A stretch of DNA of 13,003 nt from an uncultured Bacteroidota bacterium (GCA_937926185.1 CALEYM010000161.1:1-13003), one strand, 5' to 3'; counted from the stretch's first letter, positions 1 to 7,218 are shown. Notes: generated by a model from the letters alone, not told the origin. Numbers and translations: made by a program.

Positions 1-50
1 CCTCATAAACCCTCATAAACCCTCATAAACCCTCATAAACCCTCATAAAC
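1..50. repeat. 10-bp tandem repeat, five perfect copies
   Basis: Five uninterrupted copies of the decamer cctcataaac start at the first base of the window, so the array probably extends to the left. It is followed by a short C/CT-rich stretch that runs to the stop of the leftward VOC gene, so it lies just downstream of that gene. No hairpin, spacer or coding frame is evident. The copies are identical, which suggests recent expansion by slippage and probable copy-number variation between strains. Confidence 0.95.
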
Positions 51-58
51 CCCCTCTC

Positions 59-1117
59 TCAATCCTTCACCCTTGCAAACGCCAGTGTTTTCAGCATCCA
101 GTTGGGCAGGGGTTTGGCGGGTTGGGAGCGGCGGTCGAGGCGGAGATACCAGTTCAATTTTTTAAGGATGGGCATTTTGTGCGTTTCCACGAATTCGATA
201 AGGGCGCCGTCGGGGTCTTCGATGTAGGCGAAATGGCCCGCGGCTTCGCCCATGTCGAAACTGCCGCTGGAGTCGACGGTGAACGGGTGGCCTTTTTTGG
301 CGCAGAATTGTTTGAATTTGGCCATGCCGGTGACATCGAAGCAAAGGTGAATAAAGCCCAGGTCGCCCCAGAAGCGGTTTTCATAAATTTTCCGGGGCGC
401 CCGGTCGAGGGCTTGCACCAGTTCTATCTCCGAGTCGCCGAGCAGGCGGCTGAACGGGCCTTTTCGTTTTTCGCTGTGGCGCAGGAGCACGCGGCGGTAA
501 GACCCAAATCCGCCGTCTGTGCCGTGCCAGTCGGCGAATTGCTCCGTCTGATCGTAGGCTAGCTGGTCGTAACCGAGCACTTCTTTATAAAAATGTATGG
601 AACGCTCCATGTCGCTGACTCCGATGATGCAGCCGTACATGCCGCCTGTTTGGGTTGGTCGGCTCCTGGAAAACCAGTTTTGGCTGCTCACCACTTCAAA
701 GGTGTTGCCCCAGGGGTCCTTTACAAAAAAATGTTCCTGCCCGTCGGGCCGCAATGCCGGGTTGCTCTGGATATTCACGCCGCGTTTGCGCAGGTCGTGA
801 AAACAGGCCTGCACGTCCTTACATTTTATCTTGGCTGCAAAAATGCCCAAATCGCCCAGTTGTGGCGTGAAAGCCGGGGGCAAAGGAGTGCGTTGGGTGT
901 ATTGCCAGATTTCCATACCGCCGCCGCCCTGCAGGTTGAGGGCCAGGATGGCATGCCGTTCCTGGGGTTGACCGCCCGTGTAAGGCAGCATCAGCGCCGC
1001 CGTGGCGGCCTCTTCGAAGACCGGCACATCCATGCCAAAGTAGCGGCGATACCAGCGAAAGGCTATTTGCACGTCGGAAACGCCGATGCCGATTTGTTGA
1101 ATACCGGAGATGAACAT
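59..1117 (-). CDS. Two-domain VOC (glyoxalase/bleomycin-resistance fold) family protein
   Basis: A 352-residue protein, probably cytoplasmic, made of two tandem vicinal-oxygen-chelate modules. Module 1 spans about residues 5-145 (QIGIGVSDV near the start, FFVKDPWGNTFEVV at the end). Module 2 spans about 158-312 (CIIGVSDMERSIHFYKEVLG at the start, YIEDPDGALIEFVE at the end). VOC enzymes use His/Glu pairs to bind a metal. Here Glu69, Glu141, Glu232, His257 and Glu308 sit at ligand-like places, but the usual first-strand His is Gln in module 1 and Cys in module 2, so metal binding may be partial or lost. The substrate cannot be told; relatives include dioxygenases, glyoxalases and resistance proteins. 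I chose ATG at 1117. A longer frame could begin at a TTG at 1144, but that codon lies inside the predicted -7 promoter element (1142-1149), so it should not be transcribed. No Shine-Dalgarno is obvious, which is usual in Bacteroidota. It is a single gene, diverging from the coiled-coil gene at 1238. Confidence 0.88.
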   Translation of the reverse strand: MFISGIQQIGIGVSDVQIAFRWYRRYFGMDVPVFEEAATAALMLPYTGGQPQERHAILALNLQGGGGMEIWQYTQRTPLPPAFTPQLGDLGIFAAKIKCKDVQACFHDLRKRGVNIQSNPALRPDGQEHFFVKDPWGNTFEVVSSQNWFSRSRPTQTGGMYGCIIGVSDMERSIHFYKEVLGYDQLAYDQTEQFADWHGTDGGFGSYRRVLLRHSEKRKGPFSRLLGDSEIELVQALDRAPRKIYENRFWGDLGFIHLCFDVTGMAKFKQFCAKKGHPFTVDSSGSFDMGEAAGHFAYIEDPDGALIEFVETHKMPILKKLNWYLRLDRRSQPAKPLPNWMLKTLAFARVKD

Positions 1118-1141
1118 GAGTGGAGGGAAAATTAGCGGGCA

Positions 1142-1149
1142 CAAAGGTA
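1142..1149 (-). promoter_or_regulatory. Bacteroidota-type -7 promoter element for the VOC gene
   Basis: Read on the minus strand this is TACCTTTG, an exact match to the Bacteroidota sigma-ABfr -7 consensus TAnnTTTG. It would start transcription near 1135, giving a leader of roughly 18 nt before the ATG at 1117. A clear -33 TTG is not visible at the usual spacing. The position decides the start codon of the VOC gene. Confidence 0.55.
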
Positions 1150-1237
1150 AAGAAAAACTGTTCTAATGCCCTATTGCCATATACGCCAACCCTATTTCCG
1201 TCGTTATTTGCCCCGATTACTCAAAGCAAACAGTAAA

Positions 1238-2350
1238 ATGACGTACCGTATTATCCTGCTCTTCGTTTTTGGTATCCTCACTGCCACGACCCAGGCCCAG
1301 CCTTCCCGGAAGATCAAACTTAACCCCGTCACGCTCGGTTTCGACCTGCCCCAGTCGTACAAGGAACGCACCTTTATCAAGGGCCTGGCCGGCTTTGTCA
1401 ACAACATCGACCAATTGGTGGGCGCCATGATCCTGATCGAAGACAACAAAACCTCGGTGCTTACCCGTTTTGTGCGGCAGGACAAGCCGCCGCTGGTGTC
1501 CACCTCTACCTCCGAAGTGATATACAGCGCCAAGATCGACAACAAGTTCAAGTTCAACGGCGCCTATTGCATCGCCTCCACTAAGGTGGAAAAAGACAAT
1601 ATTTACGAACTCATTATCAAGGATGTGGCAGTGGCTTTCCTGCCGGAAGACTATATTCCCTATCTCGAGATTTGCAAATCGTCCGGCAACGTACCCGCCG
1701 AAACCAAAAAGAAAACCTATTACATTCGTTCGGCCAAACTGACCACCATCTACACCCGCGCCTACCAGAAAGCCGGTGCTTCCAGCGAGATCAGCGGCAT
1801 GGCATTCAGCGCCGGCGGCGAGGTGTACAGCAGTACCGATCAGTTCAAAGTGGATTACGTGGTGTCGGTAGACATCGTTGCTTTGGAAAAACTGCTCTCG
1901 CTCCAAAATTGCAACCAACTCGTGAGCTCGGAAGAACTGGCGCGCCGCGAAAAAGCCGAACGCGCCCGCCTCGAAGCGGCCCGCGCCGAGGAGGAACGCA
2001 AAAGCAAAGAAAACGAACTGCGCGAAGCCAAGGCCCAGGTGGAAGACCTGAAACGGATACTAACGCACAACATCGAACGCTCCGAAAACCTGCAACAACA
2101 ACTCCGCGAAGCCCAGGAACGCGAAGCCGCTGCCCTCACCCAACTCAACCAGGCCATCAGCCAGGCTGAAGAACTCTCCGCCCGCGCGCAGCGCGACCAG
2201 CGCGATATGGAAAACCGCGAAACCGTGATCGTCACGTTCAAAAATAAGGACGGCAAGGCGCTGGAGATCAAAAGCCTGGAAGAACTCAGTCCGGAAAAAT
2301 TGCAGGAACTGGGTTTTGACGTCGAAGTAATGAAGGAGAAAAGGATGTAA
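1238..2350 (+). CDS. Secreted or periplasmic coiled-coil protein of unknown function
   Basis: A 370-residue protein with a clear signal peptide (MTYRIILLFVFGILTATTQA, cleavage probably before Gln21). Residues 22-225 form a mixed alpha/beta-looking region with Cys111, Cys146 and Cys224 but no motif I recognise. Residues 232-325 form a long charged coiled coil rich in Arg, Glu, Ala and Gln (RREKAERARLEAARAEEERK and onward). A short C-terminal tail of about 45 residues (IVTFKNKDGKALEIKSLEEL and onward) follows. I start at the ATG at 1238 because it begins the signal peptide; an in-frame ATG at 1166 would put 24 basic and polar residues in front of it. The gene is monocistronic, divergent from the VOC gene and followed after 10 bp by a large inverted repeat that could end transcription. 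The coiled coil suggests oligomerisation or a structural envelope role, but no function can be assigned. Confidence 0.85.
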   Translation: MTYRIILLFVFGILTATTQAQPSRKIKLNPVTLGFDLPQSYKERTFIKGLAGFVNNIDQLVGAMILIEDNKTSVLTRFVRQDKPPLVSTSTSEVIYSAKIDNKFKFNGAYCIASTKVEKDNIYELIIKDVAVAFLPEDYIPYLEICKSSGNVPAETKKKTYYIRSAKLTTIYTRAYQKAGASSEISGMAFSAGGEVYSSTDQFKVDYVVSVDIVALEKLLSLQNCNQLVSSEELARREKAERARLEAARAEEERKSKENELREAKAQVEDLKRILTHNIERSENLQQQLREAQEREAAALTQLNQAISQAEELSARAQRDQRDMENRETVIVTFKNKDGKALEIKSLEELSPEKLQELGFDVEVMKEKRM

Positions 2351-2360
2351 ACGGATTTGT

Positions 2361-2489
2361 CTCTTTTCCCCACTCCGAACTTGTCATCCCGGAGGGAACC
2401 GTCCGATCTACGAAGGCCTTTCACGCGGGTTTCTCCTCGTAGATCGGACGGTTCCCTCCGGGATGACAAGTTCGGAGCGGGGAAAAGAG
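2361..2489. repeat. Long inverted repeat (53-bp arms, 23-bp loop) between convergent genes
   Basis: The left arm (2361-2413) and right arm (2437-2489) are reverse complements over 53 bp with one mismatch (position 2372 versus its partner). The core reads cccggagggaaccgtccgat. The 23-nt loop contains the palindrome aggcct. The element begins 10 bp after the plus-strand coiled-coil gene and ends 74 bp before the stop of the minus-strand T9SS gene, so it could serve as a bidirectional terminator. Its length and near-perfect symmetry look more like an interspersed palindromic (REP/MITE-like) element. Short open frames across it are artefacts of the palindrome. Confidence 0.9.
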
Positions 2490-2545
2490 GGATAGGGGCG
2501 GTTCGCGGGTTATGCACGGCCAAATCTCGGCGGTACCGAAGCATT

Positions 2546-2575
2546 AATCACTCAATCACCAATCACTCAATCACC
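2546..2575. repeat. 15-bp tandem duplication over the stop codon of the T9SS gene
   Basis: Two exact head-to-tail copies of aatcactcaatcacc lie at 2546-2560 and 2561-2575. Each copy has an internal half-repeat (atcact/atcacc). On the minus strand the right-hand copy encodes the end of the 699-residue protein (LVIE and TGA at 2563-2565), while the other copy lies just past the stop, so the duplication has not changed the protein. Confidence 0.85.
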
Positions 2576-4662
2576 AACTTCCCGGTCCATTCCCGTGTCC
2601 CGTCGCTCATCCTGACGATATAAAGTCCGGCGGGTAAACCGGCAATATCGAGCCGTTCGGAAAAAGCGCCCGCAGTGGCGCCAATACCTTCCCGTTGCAG
2701 CACCGGGCGACCGCCCAGGTCGAATACCCGGATATCCAGTTCCGCATCTGCTTCGAGTTCGACGGCGCATTGCACAAATTCGCGGGCGGGCGAGGGAGAA
2801 AGCGCCAGTTTTTGCGGTTCATTTGCGGGAGCGTTATCGGTTAGCGTGCCAAGGTCTGCATTGCTACCGCGGTCTTCGCTGTCGCCACCGGTACCCACGG
2901 TATTTTCATCTTCTGTCAGGCTGTTCACCGCCTGGGCACAGATGGAGAACGTGCCGGTGGTGCCGCCGTAACCCCATACACGGATGTACCACCAGGTGCC
3001 GGGAGGGCTGGTCAGGGTGACGTCGGGCATTTCGTCGCCGTTGCTTGGGTTCCAGTCGAAACAGTAGTTCGGAACGCCCGGCGACAAGCTGTTGCAGCTG
3101 CCGAAGTACAGGGCGATGACCGCGTCGGTCATGGTGCCCGGGAAGGTGGAGACCATTACTTTGCCGGTCGAGGGCGTTTGTACGCGGTACCACACGTCGC
3201 GCATGTTGGTGTTGTTACATTCCGTGGGCAGGTTCGGATAGAGGGACGTGGTGGCGCCGATATTGGTGCCGGCCACGGGGTTGCAGCCGCTGCCGGCGCT
3301 CAGCGTGACGGCGTTGCAGTGTTCGTCGTTGACGGGCGTGCTGATGCCCGCGCCGGAAGTGGTGAAGTATTGGCTGGCCGACCAGGGCGTCCAGGCGCCG
3401 TTGCAGAATACGCTGGATTGGAATTCGTACATGGTGCTGGCGCTGAGGCCCGACAGATTATAGTAACTGGCGCTGCCGCCCGGCAGATCGAGCCAAGTGA
3501 TGGTGCCCGATTTGCGGTAACGCCAGTCGAACCCGCTTGCCCCGGTGTAGTTGCAGTGTATCCGGGCTGTGTAGGCCGTGATATTGCTGGCGTACATTTG
3601 ACTTGGAGCGGGCGGCTGGCAGGTGAAAGTATTGCACTGCACGGTCAGCACGTAGTTGCTCGCCGAATAGTTCCAGCCGTCGATGACGATGCGGTAGGTA
3701 CCCGCGGCTAAGTAACCGACGTTGATGTATTCGCTGTTGTTGCCGCTGTTGCCGCTATAGGCCACGATGGCATTGGCATTGCAGCCCGACAGAACGATCA
3801 GGTCGAGATCCTGGTTGTAGGCAAGACCGGTAAGGCTGAGCGTAAGCGGGCCGGGTTGCGTCAGGGTGAGCTGGTAAAACACTTCGGGGCCGTACATTTG
3901 GGTAAAGAGTGTGCCGTAACTGTTGTAGTTGTTGGTTCCCGCCGCGTTGGTGCCGGTGTAGGTGTTGCCGCAATAAGCGTTGTACGGGTTGGCGCAGGTG
4001 CCGGCGCCGCCACTTTGGCAGGTGAGGAAGTATTTGTCGGCCGACCATGCAGAGGCCGTGCCACTGCACCACACGCGGGCCTGGAAAACATAATGGGTGT
4101 TGGACTGGAGATTTGTGATATTCAAGTAGTTGTACGGGGTAGAACTCACCGTCGTCCAGGTGCTGGAATTTACCGGCCGGTATCGATAGCCGTAAGCGCT
4201 CACGCCGCCGGCGTTGCATTGCAGCGTAGCCGAAGTGCAGCCGAGGTTCGAAACGGCGAGCTGGCTCAGCGTGGGCGGGGCGCAGTTGTTAAGTACGGAA
4301 AAAGAGTAGGTGTACAAGGTCGTGCCGTTGTCGAAATCGAGGATGCGGGCAGTATAAGTGCCCGCGCCAAGCGTACCCAGGACGACGGTGTAATCGATAT
4401 CCGCGGCAATACCCGGCATCCAGGGCGTGGGCGGATTGTAGTCGAAATCGAGGTATATGTACACGTTGCTACCCGCCCAGGCAATGTACTCGCCCATCAG
4501 GTCATAATGTGGCCAAAGCCGGATGTTCATGTCGAGAGAAACCGAATTGCCGGCATAAGCGGGATTCGGCACGTGCGTGACCGAGTTGATCTGCTGCCCC
4601 GAAAGCGTGAAAGCGGATACGAGCAGGAACAGGGCGAACAGACAGGAGAAGATGTTTTTCAT
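2563..4662 (-). CDS. T9SS-sorted multidomain surface/secreted protein (Fn3 and PPC-like domains)
   Basis: A 699-residue exported protein. Residues 1-22 are a signal peptide (MKNIFSCLFALFLLVSAFTL, then SGQ). Residues 25-125 form an Ig/beta-sandwich-like region. Residues 127-215 are a fibronectin type III domain. Residues 223-342 are a PPC-like beta domain (DLDLIVLSGC, AAGTYRIVIDGW). Residues 348-436 are a second Fn3 domain (YRKSGTITWLDL, SASTMYEFQSSVFCNG). Residues 446-578 are a second PPC-like domain starting NDEHCNAV. Residues 580-618 are an acidic linker. Residues 619-699 are a type-A T9SS sorting domain (LSPSPAREFVQC, IRVFDLGGRPVLQ, LPAGLYIVRMSDG). The family pattern predicts Sec export, then T9SS passage across the outer membrane with removal of the C-terminal domain. 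There is no visible catalytic domain, so adhesion or carbohydrate/protein binding is likeliest. It lies downstream of an intrinsic terminator and an anti-sigma remnant. Its first roughly 28 nt are echoed at 7190-7217, which suggests it once followed the sigma/anti-sigma pair directly. Confidence 0.9.
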   Translation of the reverse strand: MKNIFSCLFALFLLVSAFTLSGQQINSVTHVPNPAYAGNSVSLDMNIRLWPHYDLMGEYIAWAGSNVYIYLDFDYNPPTPWMPGIAADIDYTVVLGTLGAGTYTARILDFDNGTTLYTYSFSVLNNCAPPTLSQLAVSNLGCTSATLQCNAGGVSAYGYRYRPVNSSTWTTVSSTPYNYLNITNLQSNTHYVFQARVWCSGTASAWSADKYFLTCQSGGAGTCANPYNAYCGNTYTGTNAAGTNNYNSYGTLFTQMYGPEVFYQLTLTQPGPLTLSLTGLAYNQDLDLIVLSGCNANAIVAYSGNSGNNSEYINVGYLAAGTYRIVIDGWNYSASNYVLTVQCNTFTCQPPAPSQMYASNITAYTARIHCNYTGASGFDWRYRKSGTITWLDLPGGSASYYNLSGLSASTMYEFQSSVFCNGAWTPWSASQYFTTSGAGISTPVNDEHCNAVTLSAGSGCNPVAGTNIGATTSLYPNLPTECNNTNMRDVWYRVQTPSTGKVMVSTFPGTMTDAVIALYFGSCNSLSPGVPNYCFDWNPSNGDEMPDVTLTSPPGTWWYIRVWGYGGTTGTFSICAQAVNSLTEDENTVGTGGDSEDRGSNADLGTLTDNAPANEPQKLALSPSPAREFVQCAVELEADAELDIRVFDLGGRPVLQREGIGATAGAFSERLDIAGLPAGLYIVRMSDGTREWTGKLVIE

Positions 4663-4936
4663 TTTACATGCATTTTGATCGTGAATGGTGTTGATTTTAT
4701 GGGTTAGAGGCGGGCATGAAAAAAAGGTACCCCTGGGGGGAGTACCTTTTTGGAAAAAAATTTATAGCCTGAAAAAATACCCGCCTACCTCGCCCAAATC
4801 CCCTTTTCCGCCAGCGCATTCCGCAGCGCCGCGGCCTTGTCGCGCAGCGGGTGTTTGGCGTCGCTTGTGATCTTATTGAGCAACTCCTGAAATTCGGAGC
4901 GGTACCGCTGGTAATCCGCCAGGTAAAAAAGGCAGA
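4644..4936. repeat. Direct repeat copy A (start region, terminator, anti-sigma 3' end)
   Basis: This segment matches 7199-7606 in the same orientation. It comprises the first codons of the T9SS gene (aggagaaNatgtttttcat), the shared block gcattttgatcgtgaatggt, the hairpin terminator, and the last part of the anti-sigma-like gene. The end at 4867-4936 is identical to 7537-7606 over 70 bp; the rest diverges by scattered substitutions. Copy A lacks the 120-bp palindrome found in copy B. Together the copies bracket the two-gene module 5019-6857. Confidence 0.85.
4712..4746 (-). terminator. Intrinsic terminator (copy A)
   Basis: On the minus strand a GC-rich stem (GGTACtCCCC, loop CCA, GGGGTACC) is followed by T7. 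The stem is also flanked by an A-run on the other side, so it may work in both directions. It sits between the anti-sigma remnant and the T9SS gene and is the counterpart of the terminator at 7388-7421. Confidence 0.75.
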
Positions 4937-4962
4937 AGCAGTTGCCGGATTTCCTGTTCCTG
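4785..4962 (-). pseudogene. Decayed 3' fragment of the anti-sigma-like gene
   Basis: On the minus strand the end reads FYLADYQRYRSEF, then ELLNKIT, then ALAEKGIWAR and a stop (4785-4787), closely matching the C-terminus of the 337-residue protein encoded at 7455-8468. Homology is continuous to 4936. Then, after one extra base, 4938-4962 matches 8033-8057 exactly over 25 bp (the codons for QEQEIRQL). The corresponding 426 bp (7607-8032) are missing, and the extra base puts the two pieces out of frame. No N-terminus remains. This is a broken duplicate with an internal deletion, not a gene; a 112-codon open frame across it is in the wrong frame. Confidence 0.85.
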
Positions 4963-5018
4963 CCTGTCTGACTCCAGAGAGCAGGTTGTTCGGCATAGAT
5001 GATTTAAAGACGGGTTTA

Positions 5019-5567
5019 TTATTCGCCTTTGTCAAGCCTTATACCTGGATATGTCCCGTTATCTTTTTCCGCAGGTATTAAGGCAATAACGCCAGTCGTA
5101 CCAAGATAGATATGATATTTATGGGATAGGGTATATTGCTTATCTTTATTGTATGCTTCCTGGCCGCCCGCGGCTTCCACCATGCTTTGGCGGATCAGGG
5201 GAAAACGTTCAATTAGGTTAAAATACTCCTGTACTGTTTTTATATTCGATTTTTGAAGATCAAACATTTTTTGCTCTGCTGCCTTGTCAAGGTATTTCCT
5301 CCAACGTAGAAAGAAACCTTCCCAATATTGAGCATTCAAATATGGGTAAGCCTCAGGCGGAAATGGCTGAAATTTGTGCGAAACATATCCTATCGCAATG
5401 CTGTCCCGGAGCCCATATTTATCAGCGACATCAAGTATTTGTTCGCGTGTGAGGGCATCGGGTAATGGCTGCAATACAGTTGGAGGTTGAGTTTCGTCTT
5501 CTTTAACAGTGCTGCAGGAATTTGTCAAAATTGTTAAGCAAACCAGAATAAAAATTGTTTGTTTCAT
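5019..5567 (-). CDS. Predicted lipoprotein of unknown function
   Basis: A 182-residue protein with an N-terminal signal and a lipobox (MKQTIFILVCLTILTNSC; Cys18 is the likely lipidated residue), so a membrane lipoprotein. After a short disordered stretch (KEDETQPP) the rest looks mainly helical: TREQILDVADKYGLRD, a Trp/Tyr-rich segment (YWEGFFLRWRKYLDKAAEQK), IKTVQEYFNLIERFPLIRQ and a Gly-rich tail. No family recognised. It lies 75 bp downstream of the 404-residue secreted-protein gene on the same strand and is probably co-transcribed with it. The pair lies between direct repeats and is visibly AT-richer than the flanking genes, consistent with acquisition as a unit. It could be a partner or protective factor for the upstream protein, but nothing in the sequence proves this. 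Confidence 0.8.
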   Translation of the reverse strand: MKQTIFILVCLTILTNSCSTVKEDETQPPTVLQPLPDALTREQILDVADKYGLRDSIAIGYVSHKFQPFPPEAYPYLNAQYWEGFFLRWRKYLDKAAEQKMFDLQKSNIKTVQEYFNLIERFPLIRQSMVEAAGGQEAYNKDKQYTLSHKYHIYLGTTGVIALIPAEKDNGTYPGIRLDKGE

Positions 5568-5642
5568 AATATATCGTTTTTTATCAAAGAGACGGTTTTA
5601 GGATTCAAAAAAAGCAATTTCATCTTGAAAATCCTGGTGTTT

Positions 5643-6857
5643 TTAATTGTAAGGCAGAAAAATCACCATATCCTTCTCTGCATACTCAGTTGACGAGAAG
5701 TTGGCAAACATGGTGACAATAGTTACACGAAAGGTTGCTGAACTAAAATTAGTAATTTTCCATTTCTTGGAACCGGAGTAGTTTTCAGCGCCTATTACAA
5801 GGTTACTAGCTGATACCAATTCCACACTGCCTTCTATTGTTCCATTTTCCGCCAGCATAGTGTTGAATGTTGCGTCTCCAGTATCACAATTCTTCAATAA
5901 GCCGGATACATTTGAAAAAGCATACCAGGGTAGCGGAAGTATACCGATAAAGTCACTCGAGACGTAAGGGCCAGAGGAAATAACATACGTGTTTGTCAAT
6001 CTGCAGGGCCCTTGCGGGCACTCTCCATTAGCTGGAATGGGGTTGCCGTCAGAACACAAACATTCCCCAGATTCCGACATCAGGCTGCCATCGGGGCATA
6101 TTGGAGGGGTAAAGCCACCCCCACCGGAGCAGGTAAAACATGGCTCAATTGGAGTATAGCCCCACCAGCCAGGGTCAAAGCCAAAAGACCCGCCTGGGCC
6201 CCCGCCAAGTACGAACAAATAGCAATCTACATAATAAGTCGTCCATGAATTGTCTCCCAAATATACGGTGATACTCTCTACGGTGACACAGCAACATCTT
6301 GGTAATGTGCTATCATGCTCTCCAGCCGTAAGCGTTAATTTCGCTTGACCATTTTCAATAAATAGTCCGTATAAAGCTTGGCCGTCAAGTCGGGAGTAGA
6401 CCATGTGACCGGTAAAATTTGATTGGATACTATGTGGTTTGGTTACCGCTGCTGCCGTTTGGCCATACTGACTGGCAAATTCCGGTGTACCGAAGACGTG
6501 CAATAGTAATGGAATATAGTAGTTTTCACCAAACTTGGTAATAACCAGGCGGGTTGCTCCATGACGCATTTCAGGAGCAGATAGGCTCACAGCTGGATTA
6601 GTTGCCGAATAGGTGTACAGGGTACCTCCAATGAGTGGAATATCGATCAATAAACGGTCGCTTTTGGGGCGCACAACCGTTGCTTCAGTCCAATCAGGCT
6701 GAAGTGTTTGCCCCAGGAAAGCGGCGTTGGCATGGTTGTTTTGATACCATGTTTGAACTGCCGCGATTTCAGCCTGCTCGTTGAAGCCCGGCATTTGAAA
6801 AGAATACGTAACTGTAGCGTACAGAAATGAGGATAATATCAAAAAGAGGTGTTTCAT
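5643..6857 (-). CDS. Secreted Cys/Gly-rich protein of unknown function
   Basis: A 404-residue exported protein. The signal peptide is about residues 1-20 (MKHLFLILSSFLYATVTYSF). Residues 25-180 form a module with AVQTWYQNNHANAAFLGQ, PDWTEATVVRPKSDRLLIDI, TRLVITKFGENYYIPLLL and SNFTGHMVYSRLDGQALYG. To my recollection this order (helix, 'PDW..A', basic/strand, 'NFTG..' strand) resembles an N-terminal module of many Bacteroidota secreted proteins with variable C-termini. Residues 188-190 are three consecutive Cys. Residues 217-285 are Gly/Cys-rich (CFTCSGGGGFTPPICPDG, CLCSDGNPIPANGECPQGPC) and resemble a small disulfide-rich linker. Residues 286-404 form a Ser/Asn-rich beta-type C-terminal domain. 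No HExxH, nuclease motif or T9SS sorting domain is visible. It is the first gene of the AT-richer two-gene module. The enzymatic or binding role is unknown. Confidence 0.8.
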   Translation of the reverse strand: MKHLFLILSSFLYATVTYSFQMPGFNEQAEIAAVQTWYQNNHANAAFLGQTLQPDWTEATVVRPKSDRLLIDIPLIGGTLYTYSATNPAVSLSAPEMRHGATRLVITKFGENYYIPLLLHVFGTPEFASQYGQTAAAVTKPHSIQSNFTGHMVYSRLDGQALYGLFIENGQAKLTLTAGEHDSTLPRCCCVTVESITVYLGDNSWTTYYVDCYLFVLGGGPGGSFGFDPGWWGYTPIEPCFTCSGGGGFTPPICPDGSLMSESGECLCSDGNPIPANGECPQGPCRLTNTYVISSGPYVSSDFIGILPLPWYAFSNVSGLLKNCDTGDATFNTMLAENGTIEGSVELVSASNLVIGAENYSGSKKWKITNFSSATFRVTIVTMFANFSSTEYAEKDMVIFLPYN

Positions 6858-7124
6858 GCGTCTGAGTCATTTTAAATTTAAGTTAATTGGATACGAAACT
6901 CTAAATATGAGTTCCTCTAAAATATTCAAAACTCCGGCTGGAAAGGCTTTTTGTAATAATAGATTTGGCGCGCTTTGTCAAATGCAATTTCTGACACACA
7001 AAAGTGCAGGGCTTTTTTGAAAAACGTACCGACAGTTGAACAGACTTTCAGGAGGTGATTTTGAGTGTTTTTTTTGCCTTATTAGTTTATAATCAACATG
7101 TTGTATTATAAAAAAACGTTTTTT
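6858..7124. other. AT-rich gene-free stretch upstream of the secreted-protein gene
   Basis: No credible coding frame is visible. The stretch should hold the minus-strand promoter of the two-gene module, but I find no exact TAnnTTTG on that strand. One exact match, TAGATTTG, occurs on the plus strand at 6960-6967 with no plus-strand gene to serve. An AT-rich hairpin (7086-7112, arms tttataat-caaca / tgttg-t-attataaa) and an A7-CG-T7-type palindrome (7110-7125) lie at its right end. The base composition is clearly AT-richer than the flanking genes. Confidence 0.6.
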
Positions 7125-7217
7125 TTAGCACCTAATTTGGCGCTGGCGAAGAGGTGTCATCAGCCGAAGTATGATGCTGGTGACACCTCGGAGCAGTGAG
7201 GAGAAAATGTTTTTCAT
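7125..7217 (-). pseudogene. Ghost 5' end of a T9SS-protein-like gene
   Basis: From ATG at 7217 the minus strand reads MKNIFSSLLRGVTSIILRLM and stops after 30 codons. The first about 28 nt match the start of the 699-residue T9SS gene (MKNIFSCL at 4662) with a few substitutions, and the sequence downstream of both shared starts is homologous (direct repeats A and B). Beyond codon 8 the frame does not resemble a signal peptide and passes through a hairpin. I read it as the stub left where the ancestral gene was cut off, not a working gene. Confidence 0.45.
7151..7189. repeat. 14-bp hairpin within the ghost-gene stretch
   Basis: The arms gaggtgtcatcagc (7151-7164) and gctggtgacacctc (7176-7189) pair with one G-T type mismatch around an 11-nt loop. 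No T-run follows on either strand, so it is not a typical intrinsic terminator. It sits just inside the boundary where homology to the T9SS gene start is lost. Confidence 0.6.
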
Positions 7218-7218
7218 C

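Noticed and set aside
1..50. Possible CRISPR or iteron origin at the left edge
   Set aside because: The units are contiguous 10-mers without spacers, with no replication gene nearby; iteron function cannot be supported.
2357..2623. 88-codon plus-strand open frame after the coiled-coil gene
   Set aside because: Encodes mirror-image Ser/Arg-rich peptides from the two palindrome arms and runs into the convergent gene.
3856..4707. 283-codon plus-strand open frame opposite the T9SS gene
   Set aside because: Low-complexity Val/Gly/Ala-rich antisense shadow of Fn3/PPC coding sequence.
4697..5035. 112-codon minus-strand open frame through direct repeat A
   Set aside because: Out of frame with the anti-sigma remnant and crosses the terminator; it shares peptide stretches with the open frame at 7214-7639 only because the DNA is duplicated.
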